This document shows, piece by piece, positions 15,374 to 24,597 of a DNA stretch of 64,000 bases. Position 1 is the stretch's first letter. Each line of letters starts with the position of its first letter. Under the pieces are notes generated by a model. It saw only the letters and a list, made by a program, of their open reading frames with translations, was not told the DNA's origin and searched no databases. The translations under genes and the position numbers were made by a program. Origin of the DNA: Microbacterium hydrocarbonoxydans (GTDB lineage: Bacteria > Actinomycetota > Actinomycetes > Actinomycetales > Microbacteriaceae); contig NZ_JAAKXW010000001.1 of assembly GCF_011752045.1 (NCBI RefSeq), positions 186,001-250,000 on the forward strand. Direction: 5' to 3'.

Positions 15374-17700
15374 GGCGCGATCTGCGGATGCTGCCGCTCA
15401 CTGCGACGGTGTGGTCGGTGGCGCTGCTGTGCGTGTTCCTCCCCGCCACCGCCCCGTGGTGCGCGCTGGGCGGCGTGCTCGCGATGATCGTCGTCCTGGG
15501 CTGCCTGTGGCGACGGCAGCGGGAGCACGACGCCGTCGTCCGCGGCGCGGTCGCCGCCGTCATCCTCGCAGCGTCGGCCGCTGTCGCGTTCACGGTGGTC
15601 CTGGCGGTGCCCGAACGCGACGTCGCGGCGGCGTGGGACGGTCGCGTGGTGGAGGCCACCGCGGAGATCACCTCCTCGGCCGCGCTCGGCCGGGACGGTC
15701 GCCTGTGGGTGGAGGCTCAGCTCACCGGCCTCGGCCCGCCCGGAGCGCCGTCGGCTGCCTCGGCGCCGGTGCGGATCGGCGTCGAGCCGGGACAGGGGTT
15801 CGCTCTCGGCGCCGGCATCCGGGTGATCGGGGAGGCGGCGGTGACGGACCCGGGGGAGCGGTCTGCGCTCGTGATCTTCGCGAGCACTGCCGGGATCGAC
15901 CGGCGGGCGGGCGGGGTCTTCGCCGTCGCCGCGAGTGTCCGCGACGCCTTCGTCGAGCGGGCGGTGCGGCTGCCGGAACCAGGTGGCGGCCTCCTTCCCG
16001 GGCTCGCCGTGGGCGACACGACCGCCGTGACACCGGAGCTGAACGACGACATGCGCGCGAGCGGCCTCAGCCACCTCACCGCCGTGTCCGGCGCCAACTG
16101 CGCGATCGTCGTCGGCGCCGTGTTCTGGCTCGTGGCGCTGTGCGGGGGAGGGCGCGGTCTGCGCGTCGCTCTCGCCGTGATCGCGCTGGCCGGATTCGTG
16201 GTCCTCGTGACGCCGGAGCCCAGCGTGATCAGGGCATCCGTGATGGCCGGGGTCGCGATGCTCACCGTGCTGCTGGGCAGACCGAGTGCGGGCGCGGGGA
16301 TGCTCGCCCTGTGCGCCGCGGGCATCCTGATCGCCGATCCCTGGCTGGCATCGACGCCGGGGTTCGCACTGTCCGTCGTCGCCTCGGGTGCGCTGATCCT
16401 GCTGGCGCCGGCGCTGGCGCGCGGCATCGGACGGTGGATGCCGCACCCGGTGGCGCTGGCGCTCGCGGTGCCCCTCGCCGCGCAGCTGGCCTGCGGGCCC
16501 ATCATCGCGCTGTTCGCCGAGCAGCAGTCGCTGGTCGGCGTCGCGGCGAACCTGCTCGCGGCTCCTGCGGCCCCGATCGCGACGGTCGTCGGCCTCCTCG
16601 GGTGCCTCAGTGCTCCGATCGGCCCGCTCGCAGACCTCCTCGCCGCCTCCGCGTGGCTGCCCGCGGCCTGGATCGCCACGACCGCCGGGGTGAGTGCACG
16701 CCTGCCCTTCGCGCAGATCGTGCTGATCCCCGGCATCGGCAGCGCCGTCCTCGTCACGGTGCTCAGCGCAGCCGTCGGGGTGGTCCTGATCGGTCCGCGC
16801 GTCGGCGGGCGCGAGCTCGTTGTCGGCGTGCGCATCGGGTGGATGCGCGGGATCCGGATGGCCGCCGCCGGTGTGCTGGTGGTGGCGTCCGCGCTCGGCG
16901 GCGCCCACCTGCTCCTCAGCGGCCCGCTGGCGACAGCGGCGACACCGGAAGGATGGTCGATCGCCGCCTGCGACGTGGGACAGGGGGATGCCGTGCTGGT
17001 CCGGTCGGAAGGGCATATCGCGCTCATCGACACCGGCCCGGAACCGGAGCCCCTGCAGGACTGCCTGAGCTCGCTCGGCATCGACCGGATCGATCTGCTC
17101 GTCCTCACGCATTTCGACCTCGACCACGTGGGCGGCGTCGCGGGCGTCCGGGGGCGCGTCGACGCCGTGCTGCACGGGCCGCCGGGCGAGTCCGAGGACG
17201 AGCGGCTCGTCGACGACCTCGCCGCTGCCGGTGCGGTCGTGACGCCGGCCTCGGCGGGCCTGAGAGGCGTTCTCGGCGGTGCGGCCTGGCGTGTGCTCTG
17301 GCCGCAGCGCGATTCGATGGCCTTCCCCGCGGGGAACGACGCGAGCGTCGTCGTGGAGTTCTCGGGAGGAGGAGTGCCGCGCGCACTCTTCCTCGGTGAC
17401 CTCTCCGCCGCCCCGCAGCGCATGATGCTGCGCACTGCCCGCATGGTGGGTGACTACGACGTCGTGAAGGTGGCTCACCACGGCAGCGCCGACCAGGACC
17501 CGGGGCTGTACGAGGAGGTGAGCGCCACGGCCGCCCTCTTCAGCGCCGGCGCGGGCAACGACTACGGGCATCCGCGCGACGAGACCCTCGATCTCCTGCA
17601 GGCGGCCGGTGCGGTCGTGCTGCGCACCGACCTGCAGGGGCGGATCCTTCTCGCCGTGCGCGACGGCGCGCTGGAGGTGTGGACCGAGAATCCGCCCTGA
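15370..17700 (+). CDS. comEC: ComEC/Rec2 DNA-internalisation channel protein
   Basis: A 776-residue polytopic membrane protein that forms the channel for single-stranded DNA uptake. Order of parts: N-terminal helices with a DUF4131-like OB segment, the Competence domain (GLAVGDTTAVTPEL, SGLSHLTAVSGANC around residue 230) with many transmembrane helices, then a C-terminal metallo-beta-lactamase-like domain. The last has DVGQGDAVLV and HFDLDHVGG, a variant of HxHxDH in which Phe replaces the second His, and a later KVAHHGSADQD. The GTG start overlaps the comEA stop. holA follows after 40 bases, the usual actinobacterial order comEA-comEC-holA. Confidence 0.92.
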   Translation: MRRDLRMLPLTATVWSVALLCVFLPATAPWCALGGVLAMIVVLGCLWRRQREHDAVVRGAVAAVILAASAAVAFTVVLAVPERDVAAAWDGRVVEATAEITSSAALGRDGRLWVEAQLTGLGPPGAPSAASAPVRIGVEPGQGFALGAGIRVIGEAAVTDPGERSALVIFASTAGIDRRAGGVFAVAASVRDAFVERAVRLPEPGGGLLPGLAVGDTTAVTPELNDDMRASGLSHLTAVSGANCAIVVGAVFWLVALCGGGRGLRVALAVIALAGFVVLVTPEPSVIRASVMAGVAMLTVLLGRPSAGAGMLALCAAGILIADPWLASTPGFALSVVASGALILLAPALARGIGRWMPHPVALALAVPLAAQLACGPIIALFAEQQSLVGVAANLLAAPAAPIATVVGLLGCLSAPIGPLADLLAASAWLPAAWIATTAGVSARLPFAQIVLIPGIGSAVLVTVLSAAVGVVLIGPRVGGRELVVGVRIGWMRGIRMAAAGVLVVASALGGAHLLLSGPLATAATPEGWSIAACDVGQGDAVLVRSEGHIALIDTGPEPEPLQDCLSSLGIDRIDLLVLTHFDLDHVGGVAGVRGRVDAVLHGPPGESEDERLVDDLAAAGAVVTPASAGLRGVLGGAAWRVLWPQRDSMAFPAGNDASVVVEFSGGGVPRALFLGDLSAAPQRMMLRTARMVGDYDVVKVAHHGSADQDPGLYEEVSATAALFSAGAGNDYGHPRDETLDLLQAAGAVVLRTDLQGRILLAVRDGALEVWTENPP

Positions 17701-17728
17701 TCGCCGCGGCGGTGTCGGCGCCCGCCGG

Positions 17729-17734
17729 TAGGCT
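17729..17734 (+). promoter_or_regulatory. Leaderless -10 element of holA
   Basis: TAGGCT ends six bases before the ATG at 17741. Confidence 0.5.
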
Positions 17735-17740
17735 GGTGGC

Positions 17741-18778
17741 ATGGCAGCTCCGCGTTCCTCCTCCCGTGGCGGGGCCAAGCCCACCAAGGTCCCTCAGGTC
17801 TCCTGGCGGGATCCACGTCCGGCGCCCGTCGTCCTCGTGTCCGGCCCCGAAGAGGTCTGCGCGGAGCGCGCGATCGCCGGCGTCCGCGACTACCTCCGCG
17901 CCGAGGACCCGGCGCTCGAGGTCCACGACGTCCGCGCCGACGACTACGCGCCCGGCACGCTGCTCTCCCTCACCTCGCCCTCGCTGTTCGGCGAGCCCCG
18001 GCTGGTCCGCGTCTCCGGCGTCGAGAAGTGCTCCGACGCGTTCCTCCAGGAGGCGGTCTCCTACCTCGCGCAGACGCAGGACGGCGCCACCGTCGTCCTC
18101 CGCCACACCGGCGCCACCGTGCGCGGGAAGAAGCTCCTCGACGCGCTGCGCGCGGGTGAGGGTGACGGCATCGAGATCGCCTGCCCCGCGATCAAGCGCG
18201 ACGGCGACCGCGTCGACTTCGCGGCGGGGGAGTTCAAGGCGGCGAAGAAGCGCATCGCCCCGGCGGCCATGCGCGCGCTGGTCTCCGCCTTCGCCGACGA
18301 CCTCACCGAACTCGCCGCCGCGTGCCAGCAGCTGATCGGCGACGTCGAGGGCGACGTCACCGAGGACGTCGTGACGAAGTACTACGGCGGCCGCGTCGAG
18401 GTCTCCGCCTTCGTCGTCGCCGACACCGCGATCGCGGGGCGCTACGGTGAGGCCCTGATCGCCCTTCGCCACGCACTCGCCTCCGGAGCCGACCCTGTAC
18501 CGATGGTCGCCGCGTTCGCGATGAAGCTGCGCACGATGGCGCGCGTCGCCGGCAACAGGGAACCCAGCAGGCAGCTCGCGCAGCGGCTCGGCATGAAGGA
18601 CTGGCAGGTGGACCGTGCCCGCCGGGATCTCGCCGGCTGGAACGAGCGCTCCCTCGGCATGGCGATCCAGGCGACGGCCCGCGCGGACGCCGAGGTCAAG
18701 GGCGCCGCCCGTGACCCGATCTTCGCGCTCGAGCGCATGGTGACGGTGATCGCGACTCGCCAGCCCTTCGGGGAGTAG
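17741..18778 (+). CDS. holA: DNA polymerase III subunit delta
   Basis: A 345-residue clamp-loader subunit that opens the beta sliding clamp at the replication fork. It is recognised by its N-terminal VSGPEEVCAERAI (a degenerate P-loop-like start), the central DEVVTKYYGGR-type collar region (EDVVTKYYGGRVEVSAF) and the C-terminal LGMKDWQVDRARRDL segment, as well as by its place after comEC. It carries a basic 20-residue extension with Ser/Arg/Lys at the N-terminus. rpsT converges from the other strand 93 bp away. Confidence 0.9.
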   Translation: MAAPRSSSRGGAKPTKVPQVSWRDPRPAPVVLVSGPEEVCAERAIAGVRDYLRAEDPALEVHDVRADDYAPGTLLSLTSPSLFGEPRLVRVSGVEKCSDAFLQEAVSYLAQTQDGATVVLRHTGATVRGKKLLDALRAGEGDGIEIACPAIKRDGDRVDFAAGEFKAAKKRIAPAAMRALVSAFADDLTELAAACQQLIGDVEGDVTEDVVTKYYGGRVEVSAFVVADTAIAGRYGEALIALRHALASGADPVPMVAAFAMKLRTMARVAGNREPSRQLAQRLGMKDWQVDRARRDLAGWNERSLGMAIQATARADAEVKGAARDPIFALERMVTVIATRQPFGE

Positions 18779-18826
18779 CACCACCGCGGGCAGCAGAGGG
18801 CCCGCCGCAGTGCTCAGGGATGCAGA

Positions 18827-18856
18827 AGAGCCCGCCCCGCGAACGGGACGGGCTCT
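18827..18856 (-). terminator. Terminator hairpin of rpsT
   Basis: 13-bp arms with one G-U type mismatch (18827-18839 and 18844-18856) and a CGAA loop lie 16 bases after the rpsT stop on the minus strand. The following T-rich tail is short. It may also serve holA from the other direction. Confidence 0.7.
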
Positions 18857-18871
18857 GTCAGATGCTGCGAC

Positions 18872-19132
18872 TCAGAGAGCGGCGACCTGCTTGGCGATCG
18901 CCGACTTGCGGTTCGCCGCCTGGTTCTGGTGGATGACACCCTTGCTGACGGCCTTGTCGAGCTTGCGGGAGGCGACCTTGACGGCGGCCTCGGCCGCAGC
19001 CTTGTCGCCGGTCGCGATGGCGGTGCGGGCGGCGCGGATGTGCGTCTTCAGCTCGCTCTTCACGGCCTTGTTGCGCTCGTGAGCCTTCTCGTTGGTCTTG
19101 TTGCGCTTGATCTGCGACTTGATGTTTGCCAC
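18872..19132 (-). CDS. rpsT: 30S ribosomal protein S20
   Basis: An 86-residue, very basic, helical protein of the small ribosomal subunit that binds 16S rRNA. The N-terminus [20 protein letters not shown] and the C-terminal [13 protein letters not shown] segment are diagnostic. Translation starts at GTG 19132, in phase with the family start; the longer open frame upstream has no homology. A TTGACT (19232-19237, minus) may be its -35, but the -10 at 17 bases (TTCTTC) is weak. The long roughly 100-nt leader could host autoregulation. It is adjacent to holA as in many actinobacteria. Confidence 0.96.
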   Translation of the reverse strand: MANIKSQIKRNKTNEKAHERNKAVKSELKTHIRAARTAIATGDKAAAEAAVKVASRKLDKAVSKGVIHQNQAANRKSAIAKQVAAL

Positions 19133-19387
19133 GTGTGGACGCTTTCTGTACAGGAGTTGTTTCGGAGTGCCGGCCGGAGAAGAGGGCTCCTGCGCGGCGG
19201 TCGTGAGGGAAGAACCCACACGCAAGCCAAGAGTCAACTCTACCAGCAGTCGAGCGGTTCCCCCTAAACGGGGCCTGTGAGCCGATCGGATGCTGCGACA
19301 CGGCGCTCTCCCGCGGGACTCCGTCGCGCAGAATGTGGAACCGGGTGCAGAATCGACGATATCCCGACATCGACGTCAAGGAGCCTC

Positions 19388-20731
19388 ATGAGCGCTGCCC
19401 TCCCGAACGGCTTCCGCTTCTCCGCGGCGACCTCCGCCTTCCAGGTCGAGGGAGCGCGCACCGCAGACGGCCGGGGGCGGTCGATCTGGGACGACTTCCT
19501 CGAACGCCCTGGGGCGATCAAGGACGGCTCGACCGCAGACCCGGCGTGCGACAGCTACCGGCATCCGGAGGCCGACGTCTCCCTGGCGGCCGGGCTCGGG
19601 CTGGACCGCTATCGCTTCTCGATCCAATGGGCTCGGGTGCAGCCCGAAGGGAGGGGACCGGCGAACGGAACGGCGCTCGATCACTACTCGCGTGTCGTCG
19701 ACGCCCTGCTCGATGCAGGTGTCACGCCGCTCCCGACTCTGTACCACTGGGAGTTGCCGAGCGCGGTCGAGGAGGACGGCGGCTGGCTTGAGCGCGACAC
19801 CGCTTCCCGATTCGCCGAGTACGCGGACCTCGTCGCGGAGCGCCTGGGCGACCGGGTGCGGCACTGGTACACGCTCAACGAGCCGGCCATGACGACGCTT
19901 CAGGGCTATGCGACCGGTGCCCTGGCCCCGGGGCGGCAGCTCCTCTTCGGCGCGCTGCCGACCGTGCACCATCAGCTGCTCGCGCATGCCCGTGCCGCGG
20001 AGGTGCTGCGTGCGCACGGCTCGTCGCACGTCGGCCTCGTGAACAACCACACGTGGGTGCTGCCGCTCCACGACACGCCGGAGGACCACGCGGCCGCGCA
20101 CGCCTACGACATCATCCACAATCGGGTCTTCAGCGAGCCGCTGCTCGGCGGAGGGTATCCGGATCTCGCCGCTCTCGGGCTCCCGGACATGCCCATGCTC
20201 CCCGGCGACCTCGAACTCATCGGCGGCTCCGTCGACTTCTACGGCATCAACTTCTACAACCCGACCACGGTCACCGTCGCGGCGCCGGGGGAGCCGATCC
20301 CGTTCGACATCGTGCCGACCCCGGGAGTCCCTGTCACCGGATTCGGCCCGGAGTGGCCGATCATGCCTGAGGCGCTCCGCGACCTGCTGGTCGACCTCCG
20401 GCGCCGGCATCCGCAGCTGCCGCCCGTGATCATCGGAGAGAACGGCGCCTCGTTCCCCGAGCCCGACCGCGCGGGGAGGGTGGAGGATGCCGACCGCATC
20501 GACTATCTCGCGGGCCACCTCTCTGCGGTGGCCGAGGCGATCGCCCAGGGCGTCCCGGTGGAGGAGTACACCGTGTGGTCGCTGCTGGACAACTGGGAGT
20601 GGGCCGACGGGTACACGCAGCGCTTCGGACTCGTGCACGTCGACTTCGAGACGGGGGAGCGCACGCCGAAGGCGTCCTACGACTGGTACCGGGACGTCAT
20701 CGCGCGGCACCGGGCGGAGATCTCGCGGTGA
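19388..20731 (+). CDS. GH1 family beta-glucosidase
   Basis: A 447-residue glycoside hydrolase family 1 enzyme, a retaining beta-glycosidase with a TIM-barrel fold. Visible are the N-terminal FRFSAATSAFQVEGA signature, the acid/base Glu in TLNEP (about residue 165) and the nucleophile Glu351 in IIGENGASF. The motif reads GENG where most members have TENG. The C-terminal YTVWSLLDNWEWADGY closes the aglycone site. There is no signal peptide, so it acts in the cytosol. AAGGAG precedes the ATG. Its stop overlaps the MFS gene (GTGA), so import and hydrolysis of a beta-glucoside are coupled. No LacI regulator is adjacent. Confidence 0.92.
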   Translation: MSAALPNGFRFSAATSAFQVEGARTADGRGRSIWDDFLERPGAIKDGSTADPACDSYRHPEADVSLAAGLGLDRYRFSIQWARVQPEGRGPANGTALDHYSRVVDALLDAGVTPLPTLYHWELPSAVEEDGGWLERDTASRFAEYADLVAERLGDRVRHWYTLNEPAMTTLQGYATGALAPGRQLLFGALPTVHHQLLAHARAAEVLRAHGSSHVGLVNNHTWVLPLHDTPEDHAAAHAYDIIHNRVFSEPLLGGGYPDLAALGLPDMPMLPGDLELIGGSVDFYGINFYNPTTVTVAAPGEPIPFDIVPTPGVPVTGFGPEWPIMPEALRDLLVDLRRRHPQLPPVIIGENGASFPEPDRAGRVEDADRIDYLAGHLSAVAEAIAQGVPVEEYTVWSLLDNWEWADGYTQRFGLVHVDFETGERTPKASYDWYRDVIARHRAEISR

Positions 20732-21945
20732 CCGCCACGGTGAAGGCCGGCGCCCGCTGGATGACCTCGTTCACCCTCGCGTGGCTGGCGATCTGGACCG
20801 TCCAGCTCACGCCGGTCCAGCTGCTCCTTCCGCTGCAGCTGGACACACCGGAGGACGACTGGATCCGCGGAGTCGTCTCCTCCGGGCTCGTGCTCGGCGT
20901 GGGCGGTCTGGCCGGGATCGTCGCCGGCCCTCTCGCCGGAGCGCTCTCCGATCGTGCACCCGCAGGGCGCAGGAGACGTCGTCCGTGGGCGCTCGGCGGA
21001 GTGTGGCTGACCGCCGCCTGTCTCCTCCTCACGGGATACGCCGAGGGGCCGTGGAGCGTGGGCGCCGGCTGGGTGGGCGTCTCGGTCGGCATCGCCGTCG
21101 CCTCGGCGGCTTTCACCGCCCTCATCGCCGATCAGCTCCCTCCGGCGCAGCGCGGCGCGGCCTCTGCCGCGGTGGGCTCCAGTCAGGCCGTGGGCATCGT
21201 GCTCGGCGTCGGACTCGTGGTGCTGCTGGGACTCGGCATCCGCGACGGCTACCTGCTCCTCGCCGGCGTGATCGCCGTCGTCGGCACGGTCACCGCCGCA
21301 CTGCTCCCCGATCCGCCCGCCGTCACGGGCATGCGAGCGGAGCGCGGGGAACGGCATCCCCTCGCATCGCTGCGCGACCGGGACTTCGCCTGGATGCTCT
21401 CCGGCCGACTCGTCGCGAACATCGGCAACGCGCTCGGCACGGCACTGTTCCTCTTCTTCCTCCTGCACGGACTGAACCAGCCGAGCGCCGAGGCGCAGGA
21501 CAACCTCCTGCTCCTGATCGTCGTCTACACCGTCTTCGTCGTGATCGCCTCCGTCTTCACAGGCCTCCTCTCCGACCGCACGGGCGACCGCAGGCGCCTC
21601 ACCGTCATCGCCACGCTCGTGCAGGCGGCATCCGGCATCGTGATCGCGGTCGCGCCCTCCTTCGAGGCGACGATGGTGGCGGCGGCGCTCATGGGGCTCG
21701 GCTACGGGGCGTTCTCGACGGTCGGACTCGCGTTCGCAGCCGACCTCCTCCCCGATGAGAAGGACCACGCGCGGGACCTCGGCATCGTCAACGTCACCGC
21801 GGCGCTCGGTCAGCTGATCGGGCCGGTGCTCGGCGCAGGGCTCGTGGCGCTCGTCGGCGGCTTCCGGCTGGTCTTCGCCTCCGCCGCGGTGCTCTCGGCG
21901 GCCGGCGGCGCTCTCACGGCGTGCGCGCGTCAGCCGTCTCGGTGA
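20728..21945 (+). CDS. MFS transporter, probably for beta-glucosides
   Basis: A 405-residue major facilitator with about 12 hydrophobic helices. Signature loops after helix 2 (GALSDRAPAGRRRRRPW) and after helix 8 (GLLSDRTGDRRRLT) are the duplicated D-R-x-G-R-R motif A of the superfamily. The sequence resembles SLC45/GPH-like sugar carriers in the first half. GTG 20728 overlaps the stop of the GH1 gene. The 3' end overlaps the convergent hydrolase gene by 32 bases. Sugar uptake is inferred from the neighbour, not from sequence. Confidence 0.85.
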   Translation: MTATVKAGARWMTSFTLAWLAIWTVQLTPVQLLLPLQLDTPEDDWIRGVVSSGLVLGVGGLAGIVAGPLAGALSDRAPAGRRRRRPWALGGVWLTAACLLLTGYAEGPWSVGAGWVGVSVGIAVASAAFTALIADQLPPAQRGAASAAVGSSQAVGIVLGVGLVVLLGLGIRDGYLLLAGVIAVVGTVTAALLPDPPAVTGMRAERGERHPLASLRDRDFAWMLSGRLVANIGNALGTALFLFFLLHGLNQPSAEAQDNLLLLIVVYTVFVVIASVFTGLLSDRTGDRRRLTVIATLVQAASGIVIAVAPSFEATMVAAALMGLGYGAFSTVGLAFAADLLPDEKDHARDLGIVNVTAALGQLIGPVLGAGLVALVGGFRLVFASAAVLSAAGGALTACARQPSR

Positions 21946-22663
21946 CCGTGGCCTCGACCGTCGCGATCGCCAGCCGGAGCACGGCGTTGAAGACCTGCGG
22001 GCGCATGGCCGTGACGAGGTGGGTGGTGCGCGGCACCACGATGAGCTCCGCGTGCGGTGCGAGCCTTCGGAACAGGGATTCGTTGACCCGCAGCTGGTCG
22101 TACTGCCCGTTCACGAACCAGAGCGGGATGCGGATCCGCTGCACGGCGGTGGCGAGGTCGAGAGCGGCCAGGTTCCGCAGCGCCGTGTCCTGCGTGTCCA
22201 GGGCGTACCCGCCGGCGGCGAAGTCGCCCCGGGTCTCGTGCGGGATCGTCGCGTCGAGGATGCGATCGGTGATCCACATGCCGCGGTCGGGAAGACGGTC
22301 CACGGCCCGCGCGATCAGCCGGTACGCGGCGAGACTCGTGCCGTGGGGGAGCGCGGTGCAGGAGGCGGCGACGAGCCCTGCGACCGGCGGAGTCTGGGCG
22401 CCGCCGACGTAGGCGAGGGACAGGAGTCCGCCCATCGAGTGGCCCACGAGAAGGACAGGCCCCTTCTCCGCGGCCGCGCGCACCGCGGCGTCGATGGTGT
22501 GCAGGGCCTCATGGAGGGTGAAGTCCTCCTGCATCCGGGTGCCGTGCCCCGGCAGGTCGACGGCGGTGGCGGGAATGCCGCGCTCCTCGAGGTGGGCGAG
22601 CTGCGCACGCCACATCGTCGCGGACGTGCGGATGCCGTGCACGAGGACGATCTGGACGCTCAC
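21914..22663 (-). CDS. Alpha/beta hydrolase
   Basis: A 249-residue alpha/beta-fold hydrolase. The oxyanion-hole region is VLVHGIRTSATMW, the nucleophile elbow is GHSMGG (Ser near residue 92), the acid is in NGQYDQLRV, and the catalytic His is in RTTHLV near residue 218. These place it among small esterase or lipase-like enzymes with no secretion signal. The GTG start has TATGCT six bases upstream. Its 3' end overlaps the MFS gene antisense. The substrate is unknown. Confidence 0.87.
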   Translation of the reverse strand: MSVQIVLVHGIRTSATMWRAQLAHLEERGIPATAVDLPGHGTRMQEDFTLHEALHTIDAAVRAAAEKGPVLLVGHSMGGLLSLAYVGGAQTPPVAGLVAASCTALPHGTSLAAYRLIARAVDRLPDRGMWITDRILDATIPHETRGDFAAGGYALDTQDTALRNLAALDLATAVQRIRIPLWFVNGQYDQLRVNESLFRRLAPHAELIVVPRTTHLVTAMRPQVFNAVLRLAIATVEATVTETADARTP

Positions 22664-22669
22664 GCCCCC

Positions 22670-22675
22670 AGCATA
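22670..22675 (-). promoter_or_regulatory. Leaderless -10 element of the hydrolase gene
   Basis: TATGCT on the minus strand ends six bases before the GTG at 22663. Confidence 0.5.
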
Positions 22676-22695
22676 AGCACGTCGGCAGACAGAAA

Positions 22696-22728
22696 GGCGG
22701 GGCCGGTGGATGAACCACCGGCCCCGCC
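22696..22728 (-). terminator. Terminator of the peptide ABC transporter operon
   Basis: A perfect 14-bp GC-rich inverted repeat (22696-22709 and 22715-22728) with a five-base loop lies 37 bases after the substrate-binding protein stop on the minus strand. It is followed by TTTCTG. Confidence 0.88.
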
Positions 22729-22764
22729 CCGGGCGCTTCGACTCAGCTCAGCGACCCGTCAGGA

Positions 22765-24480
22765 TCACTTCTCGTAACCCACGTTCTCCACCGGCGTGAT
22801 GCCGAAGAGGTCGAGACCCACGTAGGGCTCGGGGGTGAGGTTCGCGAGACCTTCCTTGACGGTCCAGATCTCCGGGCCGTTGAGGACGGGCATGATGCCC
22901 CAGGTCTTGGCGAAGATCTCCGCCTCCATCTCCATGGCCTTCTTGGTCTGCTCGACCGGGTCGGAGATGGTCTCCAGCTCCTCGTGGATCATCGTGTCGA
23001 TCTCCTCGGTGCCGGTGCCCGAGAGGTTCAGTCCGCTGTCGGAGCAGTAGAGCTGGCAGAACCACGCCGCGCCGAACGGGTCGGACGAGGTGAAGTTCAG
23101 GAAGAACATGTCACCGTTCTGGTTGGTGTAGTCCTCGGCGAAGTCGGCGGAGGGGCGCATGTCCACCTGCACCTCGATGCCGACCTCCTTCAGCTGCGAC
23201 TGCACCGCGAGCGAGCGGGCCTTCGCGGTCTCGGTGTCGCTGTGCACCGGGAAGACGAGCGACAGGCGCACGCCGTCCTTCTCGCGGATGCCGTCCTCAC
23301 CGGCGACCCAGCCCGCGTCGTCGAGCAGCTTGTTCGCCTTGTCGACGTCGCCGTCCGTGCGGCCGGCCTTCTCCAGAGCGTTGAAGTAGTTCGGCTGGAA
23401 CGAGAAGAGGGTGAGTGAACCGGCCGGCTCCTCGGTGTAGTTGAGGCCGTTGAAGACGATCTGCTTGATCTGCTCGATGTTGATCGCCGTCATGACGGCC
23501 TCGCGGACCTCGATCTCGCCGAGGGCGGGGGACGCCGCGTTCAGGGTGAACAGCGCGTTGGCGGTCGCCTGGCCGCTGTAGGTCTTCACGCCGTCGAGGT
23601 CCTCGACCTGCGCGAGCAGCTCGGCGCTGCCGGTCTCGGCCATGTCGACCTCACCGTTGCGCAGCGCGTTGACAGCGGCGGTCGGCTCCATCTGGATGAA
23701 GGTGACCTTGTCGAGCAGCGGAGCCTCGCCCCACCACTTCTCGTTCGGGACGAGGGTGACCACGCCGCCGGTCTTGTCGAACTCCTCGACGGTGTAGGGG
23801 CCGGCTGCCCACTCCGGGTGCCAGTCACCCAGGAAGGCCGTGTTGAACAGCTCCGGGGTGTTGACGGCGGGGTGCAGAAGCTGCGAGTACACCATCTCCG
23901 GCCAGGCGAACTCGCCCTTGAAGGTGACGATGACGTCGCGGTCGTTCTCGCCGGCCTCGACGGACTCGATCTCCTTCCAGCCGTCGGTCGCGTTCGGCAG
24001 GTACTCCTCGTTGGTGCCGTTCTGGGCTTCCCAGGTGGCCTTGAAGGCGGTGACGTCGATCGGCGTGCCGTCGTTCCAGACGGCCTTCTCGTTCACCTTG
24101 AAGTGCAGGACGGTCTTGCCGTCCTCGACGCCGAAGGAGTAGTCGTCCAGGTACGCGGGGTTCGGCTTGACGGTGCCGTCCGGGTCCATCAGGAGGACCT
24201 GCGGGCGGAACCAGGTTCCGATCTGAGTGACGCGGGCGTCGCCGTCGCTGTGGAAGTAGTTCAGCTGCTCGGCGATGTTCGAGACGGGGATGCGGAGCTC
24301 GCCGCCTTCAGCGAGGTTCTCGCGCGGCTGCGGGTTGTAGTCCGCGCCCTCGACGGTCTTGGGGCCTTCGCCCTCGCCGCCGTTTCCGCCGCCGTTGCCA
24401 GCCGGCGCACATCCGCTCATGGCGAGTGCGAAGGCGCCGCCGAGAGCGACGATGCCCATCAGCTTGTGATGCCGTTTCAT
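22765..24480 (-). CDS. Peptide-type ABC transporter substrate-binding lipoprotein
   Basis: A 571-residue family 5 extracellular solute-binding protein (DppA/OppA type). The N-terminal signal peptide ends in lipobox AMSG-C, followed by a Gly/Asn/Glu-rich spacer. Family blocks include LHFKVNEKAVWNDGTPID and the IRVPVSN-like first strand. AAGGAG precedes the ATG by four bases. It is the last gene of the transporter locus, 117 bases after the ATPase gene, and may have its own promoter, which would allow higher expression than the membrane parts. The bound solute (peptide or other) cannot be told. Confidence 0.92.
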   Translation of the reverse strand: MKRHHKLMGIVALGGAFALAMSGCAPAGNGGGNGGEGEGPKTVEGADYNPQPRENLAEGGELRIPVSNIAEQLNYFHSDGDARVTQIGTWFRPQVLLMDPDGTVKPNPAYLDDYSFGVEDGKTVLHFKVNEKAVWNDGTPIDVTAFKATWEAQNGTNEEYLPNATDGWKEIESVEAGENDRDVIVTFKGEFAWPEMVYSQLLHPAVNTPELFNTAFLGDWHPEWAAGPYTVEEFDKTGGVVTLVPNEKWWGEAPLLDKVTFIQMEPTAAVNALRNGEVDMAETGSAELLAQVEDLDGVKTYSGQATANALFTLNAASPALGEIEVREAVMTAINIEQIKQIVFNGLNYTEEPAGSLTLFSFQPNYFNALEKAGRTDGDVDKANKLLDDAGWVAGEDGIREKDGVRLSLVFPVHSDTETAKARSLAVQSQLKEVGIEVQVDMRPSADFAEDYTNQNGDMFFLNFTSSDPFGAAWFCQLYCSDSGLNLSGTGTEEIDTMIHEELETISDPVEQTKKAMEMEAEIFAKTWGIMPVLNGPEIWTVKEGLANLTPEPYVGLDLFGITPVENVGYEK

Positions 24481-24573
24481 GGTACTCCTTAGTGCCTGTC
24501 GGCCTTACTTGGGATAGGGGCAGACTATCTCCGCCCTCTGCGCGCGAAACGCATTGCGCACGGAACCGTTATC

Positions 24574-24592
24574 GGACTGTGCACAATTGTCC
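24574..24592. promoter_or_regulatory. Operator-like overlapping palindromes upstream of the binding-protein gene
   Basis: In the 117-bp gap, two eight-base palindromes (TGTGCACA and ACAATTGT) overlap and are flanked by GGAC/GTCC arms. A TAGTCT -10-like hexamer lies nearer the gene on the minus strand. This could be a regulator site for the binding-protein gene. The evidence is the symmetry only. Confidence 0.3.
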
Positions 24593-24597
24593 GCGGG

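Noticed and set aside
15087..17787. Possible His/Arg-rich antisense proteins across comEA-comEC
   Set aside because: The plus-strand comEC frame has all expected motifs; the antisense frames have no start signals or recognisable domains.
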